Shown: piece by piece, positions 1-7,232 of the stretch | How the letters are laid out: each line of letters starts with the position of its first letter | How positions within the stretch are numbered: position 1 is the first letter of the stretch | Assembly (NCBI GenBank): GCA_024280995.1 | Contig: JAMXLM010000011.1 | Span: 62,001-126,000 of the forward strand | Direction: 5' to 3' | Length of the DNA stretch: 64,000 nt | Origin: Candidatus Dormiibacterota bacterium | Lineage (GTDB): Bacteria; Chloroflexota; Dormibacteria; Dormibacterales; Dormibacteraceae | Notes under the pieces: generated by a model | Seen by the model: only the letters and a program-made list of their open reading frames with translations | The model's database searches: none | What the model was told of the DNA's origin: nothing | Translations under genes and position numbers: made by a program

Positions 1-525
1 CAGCTCGCCCACCTGGAACTGGTGCGCGAGGTCGCGCGCAGGTTCAACCGCACGTACGCCTCCGTCCTCCCCGAGCCGCATGCGCTGCTCACCGAGACGC
101 CGCTGATCAAGGGCACCGACGGCAAGAAGCGAATGTCCAAGACCGTCGGCAACATAGTCGGCGTCACGGACGATCCCGAGGTGATCCGCAAGCAGGTGCA
201 CAGCATGGTCACGGACGTGAAGCGGCCGCGCCGTTCCGACCCCGGTCACCCGCGCCAGTGCAACGTCTGCGCCTTCTACAAATACTTCTTCGACGACTGG
301 CAGCACTACTGGGACCTTTGCCGCAAGGCCGAGATCGGATGCAACGACAAGAAGAAGATCCTGGCCGAGCGGTTGATCGAGCGGTTCGCGCCTTTCCGCG
401 AGGCTCGCTCCGAGCTGAGCCCGGAGCTCGTGACCTCGATCCTCGACGAGGGGAGCGCCAGGGCGCGCGACGTCGCGCGCCAGACCCTGCGCGAAGTGCG
501 CACCGCGGTCGGGCTTCCTGCCTGA
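1..525 (+). CDS. trpS: Tryptophanyl-tRNA synthetase, C-terminal part (5' end outside window)
   Basis: Charges tRNA-Trp with tryptophan in the cytoplasm (class I aminoacyl-tRNA synthetase). The frame is open from base 1, so the N-terminal half with the HIGH motif lies outside the window. What is visible is the KMSKS-type loop, read as KRMSKTVGN at about residues 44-52 of the fragment, followed by the helical anticodon-binding region. The segment LIKGTDGKKRMSKT and the later motif CNVCAFYKYF agree with bacterial TrpS. The stop codon sits inside the stem of a strong hairpin, so transcription probably ends here and the respiratory genes downstream form a separate unit. Confidence 0.93.
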   Translation, partial: QLAHLELVREVARRFNRTYASVLPEPHALLTETPLIKGTDGKKRMSKTVGNIVGVTDDPEVIRKQVHSMVTDVKRPRRSDPGHPRQCNVCAFYKYFFDDWQHYWDLCRKAEIGCNDKKKILAERLIERFAPFREARSELSPELVTSILDEGSARARDVARQTLREVRTAVGLPA

Positions 526-550
526 GGCTCGGCCTTTCGGGCCGAGCCTC
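524..550 (+). terminator. Hairpin terminator overlapping the trpS stop codon
   Basis: A perfect 11-bp inverted repeat (524-534 pairing with 540-550) with a 5-base loop begins within the TGA stop of trpS. There is no uridine run after it, so it may act as a factor-dependent or bidirectional terminator. Confidence 0.7.
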
Positions 551-577
551 TACCTGGATCGCTAAGATTTGGGGCGG

Positions 578-1114
578 ATGGCAGACGCCGCAGCGCCAAA
601 GCTAGTCACCCGCCGGACCTTTCTCGGGTGGTGGATGGCATCGCTGTTGACGGCGACGGTCGTCGCCGGGCTGGCCCCGATCCTGGTCTATCTATGGCCG
701 GCGCCTCCGAAGGGACAGAAGCGGGGCCCGATCAAGATCTCGCTGACGACGCCGCTCGATCAAATCCCGGACGGCAGCGCGACGCAGATCCTCTCCCCCA
801 CCAGCCCGAACTCGGCCTTCGTCATGGCCGACGGCGGCGGTGACAACGCGGCCGGCGACCTGGCCTTCGGCGCGTTCATCGTCAAGAGCCAGGGAAAGAT
901 CGCGGTATTCGCGCAGAACTGCTCACATCTCGGCTGCTCGATCGGGTTCAACAGAGATGCGCGGACCTTCGACTGTCCCTGTCACGGATCGCGGTTCAAC
1001 CTCGACGGCACCGTCCTCCACGGACCCGCCGCCAATCCACTGTCGCACCTGACCTGGCAGCAGGGCTCGAGTCCCACCGAGCTGCAGATCGACGGCATCA
1101 TCCTGGGGTTTTAG
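578..1114 (+). CDS. Rieske 2Fe-2S protein of a cytochrome bc/b6f-type complex
   Basis: Electron-transfer subunit that takes electrons from quinol and passes them to a c-type cytochrome on the outer face of the membrane. The ATG at 578 gives 178 residues; a TTG at 569 in the same frame is possible. The N-terminus has a twin-arginine-like stretch (TRRTFLGWW) followed by one membrane helix (about 20-40), the usual Tat-anchored topology. The cluster ligands are visible as CSHLGC (Cys115, His117, Cys120) and CPCHGSRF (Cys133, Cys135, His136), the first and last Cys forming the conserved disulfide. It is the first gene of a three-gene unit with cytochrome b6 and subunit IV, only 3 bases from the next start. 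Confidence 0.92.
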   Translation: MADAAAPKLVTRRTFLGWWMASLLTATVVAGLAPILVYLWPAPPKGQKRGPIKISLTTPLDQIPDGSATQILSPTSPNSAFVMADGGGDNAAGDLAFGAFIVKSQGKIAVFAQNCSHLGCSIGFNRDARTFDCPCHGSRFNLDGTVLHGPAANPLSHLTWQQGSSPTELQIDGIILGF

Positions 1115-1117
1115 AAG

Positions 1118-1813
1118 ATGGCGATTCCTCACCCACGTGACGTCCAGCTGGCGGCGGTCCGATGGCTCGACGAGCGCTACCCGTTCACCAAGGCGGTCGA
1201 CGAGGCGCTGTACCAGCGCGTGCCGAACTTCGCCAACGCCTTCTATTACTGCTTCGGCGGGATGGTGTTCATCCTGATCGTCTTCCAGCTGCTGACCGGC
1301 GTGCTTCTGGCCCTGTACTACGTCCCCGACGCCAGCAGCAACCCGGCGCCTGCGTATCAGTCGGTGAACTTCATCCAGAACCAGGTGTTCCTGGGTTGGC
1401 TCATCCGGGGCGTCCACTTCTGGGCCGCGAACCTTCTGATCATCATGGTGCTGCTGCACATGGCGCGGGTCTATTGGACCGGCTCGTACCGCGCGCCGCG
1501 AGAGCTCAACTGGATCGTCGGCGTGACGATGCTGTTCATCATCCTCGCCCTGGCGCTGACCGGCTACCTGCTGCCCTGGGACACCAAGGCGTACTTCGCC
1601 ACCGAGGTCACGATCAAGATCACCGCCGGGATTCCGATCGGCCCGGTGAGCGCGTTCATCAAGGAGCTTCTGCAGGGCGGCCCGGTCGTCGGCCCGCCAA
1701 CCTTGCAGCGCTTCTTCACCCTGCACGTGTTCGTCCTTCCCGCGCTGATCGTTCTACTGATGTACGTTCACTTCCGGTTCATCCGCGCGCACGGAATCTC
1801 GGAGCCGCTATGA
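1118..1813 (+). CDS. Cytochrome b6-type subunit (N-terminal half of cytochrome b)
   Basis: 231-residue integral membrane protein with four predicted helices. It corresponds to the b-heme-carrying half of cytochrome b, i.e. the PetB/QcrB arrangement of split cytochrome b complexes. Histidines in the second and fourth helix regions (GVHFWAANL...LLHMARVYW and TLHVFVLPALIVLLMYVHFRF) are the expected b-heme ligands. The C-terminus (HGISEPL) resembles the end of cytochrome b6. The start ATG lies 3 bases after the Rieske stop, and its stop overlaps the start of the subunit IV gene in an ATGA junction, so the two halves are probably translationally coupled. Confidence 0.92.
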   Translation: MAIPHPRDVQLAAVRWLDERYPFTKAVDEALYQRVPNFANAFYYCFGGMVFILIVFQLLTGVLLALYYVPDASSNPAPAYQSVNFIQNQVFLGWLIRGVHFWAANLLIIMVLLHMARVYWTGSYRAPRELNWIVGVTMLFIILALALTGYLLPWDTKAYFATEVTIKITAGIPIGPVSAFIKELLQGGPVVGPPTLQRFFTLHVFVLPALIVLLMYVHFRFIRAHGISEPL

Positions 1814-2499
1814 GCGAAAAGGATTCGTTGAAGGAAGGGCCAGGCGCAGCGACCGCCGCGCCGCCGAAAGAGATCGAGATCATCGAGCTCGACGGCCACG
1901 GCGGCCACACGCTCGAGCCTCAGTGGAAGCGCCTGCCGATCGGGCCGGACCACATCCTCTATCCGGTCTTGATCGGCCTCGCGATGTTCCCGATCCTGAT
2001 GGGCGACGCCGGCCATCACCTGGCCGACGACATGCCCGACGACGAGACCCACCCGTTCTTCCCGGACCATTTCTGGCCCTACCCGATCATCGCCGTCGTC
2101 ATGCTGATCGCGGTCGGTCTGCTCGCCTGGTTCGTTCAGAAGAACCTGCAGCTCGAGGCGTCGGCCGACCCGCGGGCGGTCTCGATCCCGCGGCCTGACT
2201 GGTACTTCCTCTTCCTGTTTCAGTTCCTGAAGCTGGGCAACGAGTTCATCTTCTCTATCGGCATCGGGACGGTCGTGATCATCCTGCTCCTGATCTTCCC
2301 GTTCCTCGACCAGGCGCTGGGGCGCAAGGTCGCCGTCCGGCTCGGATGGAAGTCGTGGCCCGTTCCCGGGCGCAACATCATCACCGGCACGATTTTCGTG
2401 GGGGCGCTCGTGATCATCGCGCTGCTGGAGCTCTGGGCCCTGGCCGGGCCGGGGTTCTGCTTACCCTGGTTCGTCAACAGCCCGGTCTGCGGGGCCTGA
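1810..2499 (+). CDS. Cytochrome b subunit IV-type protein (C-terminal half of cytochrome b)
   Basis: 229-residue membrane protein matching the C-terminal half of cytochrome b. It carries the quinol-site motif as PDWY (Pro129-Tyr132) instead of the PEWY of mitochondrial complexes; PDWY is a known natural variant. A charged N-terminal extension of about 50 residues precedes the first helix, and three or four helices follow. The ATGA overlap with the b6 gene indicates coupling. No cytochrome c, cytochrome f or cytochrome oxidase gene follows: the next gene is on the opposite strand. The last electron carrier of the complex must therefore be encoded elsewhere. Confidence 0.9.
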   Translation: MSEKDSLKEGPGAATAAPPKEIEIIELDGHGGHTLEPQWKRLPIGPDHILYPVLIGLAMFPILMGDAGHHLADDMPDDETHPFFPDHFWPYPIIAVVMLIAVGLLAWFVQKNLQLEASADPRAVSIPRPDWYFLFLFQFLKLGNEFIFSIGIGTVVIILLLIFPFLDQALGRKVAVRLGWKSWPVPGRNIITGTIFVGALVIIALLELWALAGPGFCLPWFVNSPVCGA

Positions 2500-2509
2500 T
2501 CCCATAGGT

Positions 2510-2529
2510 CCTCCCCATTCATGGGGAGG
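2510..2529. terminator. Hairpin between convergent genes
   Basis: An 8-bp perfect stem (2510-2517 with 2522-2529) and a 4-base loop lie between the end of the subunit IV gene and the end of the convergent DinB-like gene. It could stop transcription from either side; no strong U-run is seen. Confidence 0.55.
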
Positions 2530-2550
2530 TGGCCCGCAGGGCGGAGGGGA

Positions 2551-3000
2551 CTAGGTCCGGCTGTCGTACAGCTGCTTCGTCAGCTCGATCTGCGCGAGGT
2601 GCTCGCGCGCGTGCCCGTAGTTGGTGGCGATCCAGTAGATCCCCGGCTGCAGCGGCCGATCACCGCGAGGACGTGGATCGCTGAGGTCTGAGGGCGTCAG
2701 CGCGGCAATGTGCTCGCCCATCTCACGGTCGGCCGCATCGATCATCGCGAGCAGCGCCTCGGCGTCAGCCTCGGCTTTGAACTCGGCGTCTCGGTCGCGC
2801 TGTGTCGGCACCTGACGCACCGAGCGCATCATCTCCAGCTCCGAGCCGACGGTATGGGTCACCAGGACGGCGATCGAGTTGGCCTTCGGCAGCGGCCGCC
2901 AGTTGAGCGTTCCGGGGTCCAGGCCCTCGACCTGCTTGCGCAAGTTTTGGTGCAGCTCGTGAAACGCGCCGCCGTACGTCTGACGAACCTTCTCGTCCAT
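2551..3000 (-). CDS. DinB/YfiT-superfamily protein
   Basis: 149-residue soluble protein of the DinB-like four-helix-bundle superfamily, whose members often bind a metal through three histidines and include thiol-dependent transferases. Visible signs are the N-terminal helix with a conserved WRP motif (LNWRPLPKANSIAVLVTH) and the histidines in VTHTVGSE and GHAREHLAQIE, placed as in the family. The start ATG at 3000 is 4 bases downstream of the glycosyltransferase stop on the same strand, so the two genes are probably cotranscribed. The substrate is unknown. Confidence 0.8.
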   Translation of the reverse strand: MDEKVRQTYGGAFHELHQNLRKQVEGLDPGTLNWRPLPKANSIAVLVTHTVGSELEMMRSVRQVPTQRDRDAEFKAEADAEALLAMIDAADREMGEHIAALTPSDLSDPRPRGDRPLQPGIYWIATNYGHAREHLAQIELTKQLYDSRT

Positions 3001-3004
3001 TCCC

Positions 3005-4540
3005 CTAGACCTTCTCCGTCACGCGGTACTCGAGATAGCGTCCAAACAGTAGTCGTGTGTGGGCTTCGAGTGCAGGCAGCACGCTCATGACCAGGCCGAC
3101 GATCGGGTAAGCGAGGTACTGGACGTAGATGACCGTCTTCTTCCACATCGGCCACGACGCCGGCTTCGGCGGCAGGAGCCGGATCTCGAAATAGAGGAAG
3201 AAGATCACCGTCGAGAGCGTCGTCCCGAGCAGCAGACCCGAGATCGTCCACAACGTCTGACCGAGATCCGTCAGTGAGAAGTCGACGCTGACCCAGATCG
3301 GCACGGACGCGCCGAACATCAGGAGCACCGGCAGGAAGATCCAGTTCAGGTGGTTGAGGAAGAGATTCATGAAGCGCCGGATGCGCAGGACGAGCGGGAT
3401 CTCCGGGTGCTTGAACAAGCGCGCCAACACATACGGCACGTCGGTGATTCCCCAGGCCCAGCGCTTGATCTGGTTGTACTGGCTCATGTGCGTCGACGCG
3501 TAGTCGCGCGAATTAGGTGAGTCGCCGTAGATCGGCAGGTACACGGACTTGACCGAGAACTTCTTGCCGAAGGTGAAGAACGCCTTCCAGTAAAAGCGCG
3601 AGTCCTCTGGGATCACGTCCTTGTCCCAGTAGCCGACCTTGTGGACGAAGTCGAGGCTGCACGTGTAGCTGCTGAAGGCGACCAGCCGGTGCGGTCGCGA
3701 GTGCAGGAACATCTGCCACTGCGAGGTGCTGGCGGACATGATGCGCACCGCCATCGGCACCTCCCAGATGTTGTTGTGGAACAGCGGCACAGGCGGCCAG
3801 ATCGTGTAGTCGCGCAGTGGCGTGCGTGCGTGATGCCAGCTGATCCAGGCGAAGTACTGCTTGTGCACCCGGTAGTCGGAGTCGAGGTCCGTGATCAGGA
3901 TCCTCGAGAGGTCGTAGCCCTCATCGGTCAGCACGCGAACCATCCACCGGCCACCCCAGTTCATCGCCGCCGACTTGCCGATGACGATGCCCGGCTCGAG
4001 CGGATCCTTGATGTGGTAGAAGCCGCGCAATCGGGAGCCGAACTTCTCCTTCAGCCTGGCGACGTTCTCCCAGCCGGGCTTGTCGGTCTCGCGGGTGATG
4101 ATCCCGACCATCTTCAGCTCGTCCGGGTAGTTCGCGTCGACGATCGCCTGGACCGTGCGCTCGAGGACGTGATACGGCTCGGTGTAGGTCGGGATGACCG
4201 ACAGGTGGATGTACTGGAGCGGGTCGAACGTGCCGGCCGCGACATCCTCCCGGCAGAGCGCCAGCCAGTCCTTCTTCATGTCGCGGCGCATGCGGAGCAG
4301 GGTGCTGTAGACGCCGGTGACGACCGTCACCGCCCGAAGCACCCAGTAGGCGTCGAACAGCAGGACCGCCGACGCGACGAAGATCGCCCCTGGCAGCTTG
4401 AAGACGATCGGGATCCAGGCGGGCGCGGCCAGCAGGATCCAGGTCACGGCGCCGGGCAGCGCCTCGAAAAACCTGGCGCCGAACTGCCTTAGCGCCTGCT
4501 CCCAGGCGGGCGCCGGCGGCTGGGCTTCGAGCACGGCCAT
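3005..4540 (-). CDS. Membrane glycosyltransferase, GT2/cellulose-synthase-like
   Basis: 511-residue inner-membrane protein with two N-terminal helices (about 28-75), a cytoplasmic GT-A catalytic domain, and about four C-terminal helices (390-490). Processive family-2 glycosyltransferase signatures are present: a nucleotide/metal DxD-like DLDSD at about 218-222, the catalytic-base EDSRF at about 310, and the QxxRW-type QIKRW at about 355. These are typical of enzymes polymerising or transferring sugars from UDP- or GDP-sugars at the membrane. No PilZ domain or partner exopolysaccharide gene is seen, so the product cannot be named. The start ATG faces a thioredoxin gene about 50 bases away on the plus strand. 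Confidence 0.85.
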   Translation of the reverse strand: MAVLEAQPPAPAWEQALRQFGARFFEALPGAVTWILLAAPAWIPIVFKLPGAIFVASAVLLFDAYWVLRAVTVVTGVYSTLLRMRRDMKKDWLALCREDVAAGTFDPLQYIHLSVIPTYTEPYHVLERTVQAIVDANYPDELKMVGIITRETDKPGWENVARLKEKFGSRLRGFYHIKDPLEPGIVIGKSAAMNWGGRWMVRVLTDEGYDLSRILITDLDSDYRVHKQYFAWISWHHARTPLRDYTIWPPVPLFHNNIWEVPMAVRIMSASTSQWQMFLHSRPHRLVAFSSYTCSLDFVHKVGYWDKDVIPEDSRFYWKAFFTFGKKFSVKSVYLPIYGDSPNSRDYASTHMSQYNQIKRWAWGITDVPYVLARLFKHPEIPLVLRIRRFMNLFLNHLNWIFLPVLLMFGASVPIWVSVDFSLTDLGQTLWTISGLLLGTTLSTVIFFLYFEIRLLPPKPASWPMWKKTVIYVQYLAYPIVGLVMSVLPALEAHTRLLFGRYLEYRVTEKV

Positions 4541-4591
4541 GCTCTGGATTATCCGGGGAATACCCCACGGGTCGCCGCCCTTCTATTGGGC

Positions 4592-4942
4592 GTGAGCACG
4601 GACCTGCAGCACTTCGACGGACCAACTTTCGAGGCCGACGTCCTCAATGCCGGCGTACCGGTCGTGGTCGATTTCTATGCCGAGTGGTGCCCGCCCTGCA
4701 AGATGATGGAGCCGGTCGTGGAACAGCTCTCGAGCGAGTTCGCCGGCCGGGTGAAGATCGGCAAGCTGAACACCGACGACAACCAGGAGATCGCCATCCG
4801 CTACGGCGTGATGGGCATCCCGACGCTCGGCCTGTTCAAGGCCGGCAAGCTGGTCGACCGCATGGTCGGCTACCCCGGAGGCGCCGGGCCGATCCGGTCC
4901 TGGATCGAGAAGAACTCGGAGACGGCCAAAGCCAACAACTAG
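4592..4942 (+). CDS. Thioredoxin with WCPPC active site
   Basis: Small cytoplasmic thiol-disulfide oxidoreductase of 116 residues. The active site is WCPPC (about residues 32-36), with Pro in place of the usual Gly, which is expected to shift the redox potential compared with WCGPC. The fold-defining cis-proline follows in MGIPTLGLFKAG. The start is uncertain: GTG at 4592 and TTG at 4586 are both in frame and neither has a convincing Shine-Dalgarno sequence, so translation could be near-leaderless. A second thioredoxin lies at 29456, with a zinc ribbon and a standard WCGPC site. A strong intrinsic terminator follows the gene. Confidence 0.9.
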   Translation: MSTDLQHFDGPTFEADVLNAGVPVVVDFYAEWCPPCKMMEPVVEQLSSEFAGRVKIGKLNTDDNQEIAIRYGVMGIPTLGLFKAGKLVDRMVGYPGGAGPIRSWIEKNSETAKANN

Positions 4943-4954
4943 CCGGTGAGTTGA

Positions 4955-4992
4955 GGGCGGCCGGGTGAGATGCCCAGCCGCCCTTTCTTTTT
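4955..4992 (+). terminator. Intrinsic terminator of the thioredoxin gene
   Basis: GC-rich stem (4955-4961 with 4977-4983, extended inward by GGG/CCC after a mismatch), followed directly by the T-rich tract TTTCTTTTTC. It is located 12 bases after the stop codon. Confidence 0.85.
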
Positions 4993-5006
4993 CTGGCGTG
5001 ACGCCC

Positions 5007-5162
5007 GCGGCCGACTTCACGTCGGCCGCAACTTGTTCCCGAGCCTCCGTGGCGTTGAGACTGGAAGGCGTTAGATCAAGGCACGACCTTATACCGGAAG
5101 GTGAGCAGGCCCGGCGCATGGCGCCCGGCCGATGAGAGGAAACCATCCGGGTTTCCTCTCAT
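5007..5162. repeat. Structured intergenic element, family 1, copy 1
   Basis: This copy shares a conserved skeleton with 31017-31190. Reading the plus strand: (i) a 9-bp GC hairpin with a TTCA[C/T] loop followed by ACTTGTT (5007-5029); (ii) GGAAGGC.TTAGA near 5063; (iii) ACCGGAA.G.GAGCAGGCCCG near 5093-5113; (iv) TCCGGGTTTCCTCTCAT at the right edge. In this copy the right edge is the 3' arm of a perfect 13-bp hairpin (5132-5144 with 5150-5162). The first hairpin has compensated base changes between copies, which suggests a structured RNA. The right edge lies 4 bases from the glnK stop. Orientation and function are unknown. Confidence 0.65.
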
Positions 5163-5166
5163 AACG

Positions 5167-5568
5167 TCAGTGCCCCCACATCGCGCGTTCGGCGTGCTGC
5201 ACGGTTTCCGGTCCATGCTCGCCGGTGCGGATCCGCACGGCGTCCTCGACACCGATCACGAAGATCTTTCCGTCGCCCACCTCGCCGTCACCGGTGCGGC
5301 CGGCGACCGCGAGCTTGTCCACGACCGTGCCGACGATCTCCGAGCGCATCACCGCCTCGATCTTCAGGCGCGGCCGGAGCGAGATGTGCACCGCCGCGCC
5401 GCGATACTTCTCCGTGTAGCCGCGTTGCGCGCCGCATCCCTTGACCTCCGTCACCGTCACGCCCGAGACCCCGCACTCGTCCAGCACGTCCTGAACCTCC
5501 TGCAAACGCTCGTGGCGGACGATCGCGACGACCATCTTCATCGCCAAACCGCTTCCGTTCGCGCTCAT
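5167..5568 (-). CDS. glnK: PII nitrogen regulatory protein, lacking the usual modification tyrosine
   Basis: 133-residue PII signal protein, cotranscribed with amtB (ATGA overlap), whose expected role is to sense 2-oxoglutarate and ATP/ADP and to block the ammonium channel. Conserved parts include VTVTEVKGCG, the T-loop RGYTEKYRGAA, RLKIEAV, and the nucleotide-binding GDGKIFVIGVEDAVRIRTGE. By alignment with E. coli GlnB/GlnK, the modified Tyr51 (…YRGAEY) corresponds to Val60 here (…YRGAAV), and the residue matching cyanobacterial Ser49 is Ala. Uridylylation, adenylylation or phosphorylation at the classical site is therefore not possible. The chosen start gives nine extra residues before the usual Met-Lys start; ATG codons at 5541 and 5535 are alternatives. 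Confidence 0.93.
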   Translation of the reverse strand: MSANGSGLAMKMVVAIVRHERLQEVQDVLDECGVSGVTVTEVKGCGAQRGYTEKYRGAAVHISLRPRLKIEAVMRSEIVGTVVDKLAVAGRTGDGEVGDGKIFVIGVEDAVRIRTGEHGPETVQHAERAMWGH

Positions 5569-7049
5569 GCCGGCGACACCTCGTGATGCCCGGCCGGCGC
5601 GGGCTCATGGTCCGGATGGCCGTTGACCGTCGGCGTGTCCGGCTGCCTGTAGACGCCACCTGGGACGGGCATGAAGGATTCGGGGTAACCCCACATGCCG
5701 TGCTCGCTGATGTCCAGACCTTCCATCTCCTCGCGCGCGCTGACGCGCAAACCGACCGTCTTCTTGATGATCCAGAAGAGCCCGTAGCTCAGGCAGAACA
5801 CGGTGATGAACGACGCGGTGACCGCGATCGCCTGCGCACCCAGCTGGTGGAAGCTCCCGGTGTAGAAGAGGCCGCCCTGGCCTACGCCGTTGAACTTCGC
5901 CAGCGCGGGAACCGTGAACAGCCCGCAGCTGAGCGTGCCCCAGATCCCGGCCAGGCCGTGCGCCGGCAGCGCGCCGACCGGGTCGTCCAGGTACTTGTCG
6001 ATCGCAAGAACTCCGACGACGACGATCACGCCGGCGACCGCGCCGATCACGATCGCGGCCCATGGCTCGACGTAACCCGAGGGCGCCGTGATGGCGACCA
6101 ACGCCGCGATGGCGCCGTTGCCGATCATGCCGACGTCCATCGTCTTGGTGATCAGGTAAATCGTCGCCAGCGCGGCGACAGCACCACCCGCGGCGGCAAG
6201 GTTCGTGACTACGACGATGTCGGCGAAATGCAGGTTGGTCGCATTCAGCGTCGAGCCCGGGTTGAACCCGAACCAGCCGAACCAGAGGATCAGGACGCCC
6301 AGCTGCGCAAGCGGCATGTTGTGGCCGGGGATGGCGTTGGATCTGCCGTTTCGCTCGTATTTGCCGATGCGCGGGCCGAGCAGCAGCAGGCCGGCAAAAC
6401 CGGCGGTCGCGCCTGTGAGGTGGACGACTGTCGAGCCGGCGAAGTCCTGGGAGCCGAGCGTCGCCATCAGGAACCCGCCGCCGAACAGCTGGTGGCTGAT
6501 GAGCGGATAGATGAAGGCCGCGAATGGAATGCCGAACAGGATGTAGACGATGAACTTGGTCCGCTCGAGCATCGTGCCCCAGACGATCGCGAGCGAGACC
6601 GCGCAGAAGACGAACTCGAAGAACCATTTCGCGGCGGCGGGCGCGGTGCTCGCGGCGATCGCCGGCAGGTTCATCTGCGACCCGGGGCTGAAGGTCGGGA
6701 AGAATCCCGTGGTGCCGATGATGGCGAAAATGCCGCCGGCGCCGAACGCGATGCCAAACCCGACCGCCCAGTAGGCGATCGAGCTGACGCTCAGGTTCGT
6801 GACCACCTTGGCGACCACCGTGCCCACGTTCTTCATGCGGCTGAAGCCGACCTCGAGCATCGCGAAGCCTGCCTGCATGAACATCACGAAGCAGGCGGCG
6901 ACGATCACCCAGACTGTGTCCGCGGCCACGCCGGCGGCCTGCGTGGCCGTGTTGTCGTCGGCAAGGGCGACCGCGGGGAACAGTGCGGCCAGGAGCCCGA
7001 GCGAGATCGCGAGAAGGCGTAAGTGTCGGCGCAGCATGGGTCGCGGCAA
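5565..7049 (-). CDS. amtB: Ammonium transporter AmtB
   Basis: 494-residue inner-membrane ammonium channel with about eleven helices after a cleavable signal peptide (cleavage expected after Ala-Leu-Ala, about residue 30). Diagnostic stretches are the AGFAMLEVGFSR segment in the first helix, the twin pore histidine region near STVVHLTGATAG, and the C-terminal cytosolic tail that contacts PII. The start is set at TTG 7049 because GGAGG lies exactly 8 bases upstream; the ATG at 7037 would be 20 bases from it. The gene precedes glnK with overlap and is divergent from glnA across 183 bases, so the whole nitrogen module can share control. Confidence 0.94.
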   Translation of the reverse strand: MPRPMLRRHLRLLAISLGLLAALFPAVALADDNTATQAAGVAADTVWVIVAACFVMFMQAGFAMLEVGFSRMKNVGTVVAKVVTNLSVSSIAYWAVGFGIAFGAGGIFAIIGTTGFFPTFSPGSQMNLPAIAASTAPAAAKWFFEFVFCAVSLAIVWGTMLERTKFIVYILFGIPFAAFIYPLISHQLFGGGFLMATLGSQDFAGSTVVHLTGATAGFAGLLLLGPRIGKYERNGRSNAIPGHNMPLAQLGVLILWFGWFGFNPGSTLNATNLHFADIVVVTNLAAAGGAVAALATIYLITKTMDVGMIGNGAIAALVAITAPSGYVEPWAAIVIGAVAGVIVVVGVLAIDKYLDDPVGALPAHGLAGIWGTLSCGLFTVPALAKFNGVGQGGLFYTGSFHQLGAQAIAVTASFITVFCLSYGLFWIIKKTVGLRVSAREEMEGLDISEHGMWGYPESFMPVPGGVYRQPDTPTVNGHPDHEPAPAGHHEVSPA

Positions 7050-7232
7050 CGTTGTTACCTCCAGAGCGTTGATGCCGCTGAGCCTATGGAGAGCCAGGCC
7101 CCGCCAAATACGTACCACCCATACGGAAAAGTGGCGCCTTAAATCGTGTGAACCACACCTGATTGTCTCCAGGCTGCCTACCTACTCTGAATGTGCGGCC
7201 CGTCAAATCTCTCGTTTTCGTGGAGGGTGTTC
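7050..7232. promoter_or_regulatory. Divergent amtB/glnA control region
   Basis: 183-base non-coding stretch between the divergent starts of amtB and glnA. It holds the amtB ribosome site (GGAGG on the minus strand at 7058-7062) and the glnA ribosome site (GGAGGG at about 7222-7227). Nitrogen-responsive operators would be expected here, but no confident operator or riboswitch was recognised. Confidence 0.5.

Noticed and set aside
5007-5162. Known riboswitch (TPP, cobalamin, c-di-AMP, c-di-GMP, glycine, SAM) or RNase P/tmRNA
   Set aside because: Conserved cores of these RNAs were looked for by eye on both strands and were not found. Only a covariance-model search could settle it.
7100-7145. 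GlnR-like operator between amtB and glnA
   Set aside because: GTACC followed by GGAAAA occurs near 7112-7130, but spacing and half-sites do not fit the actinobacterial GlnR consensus well enough.
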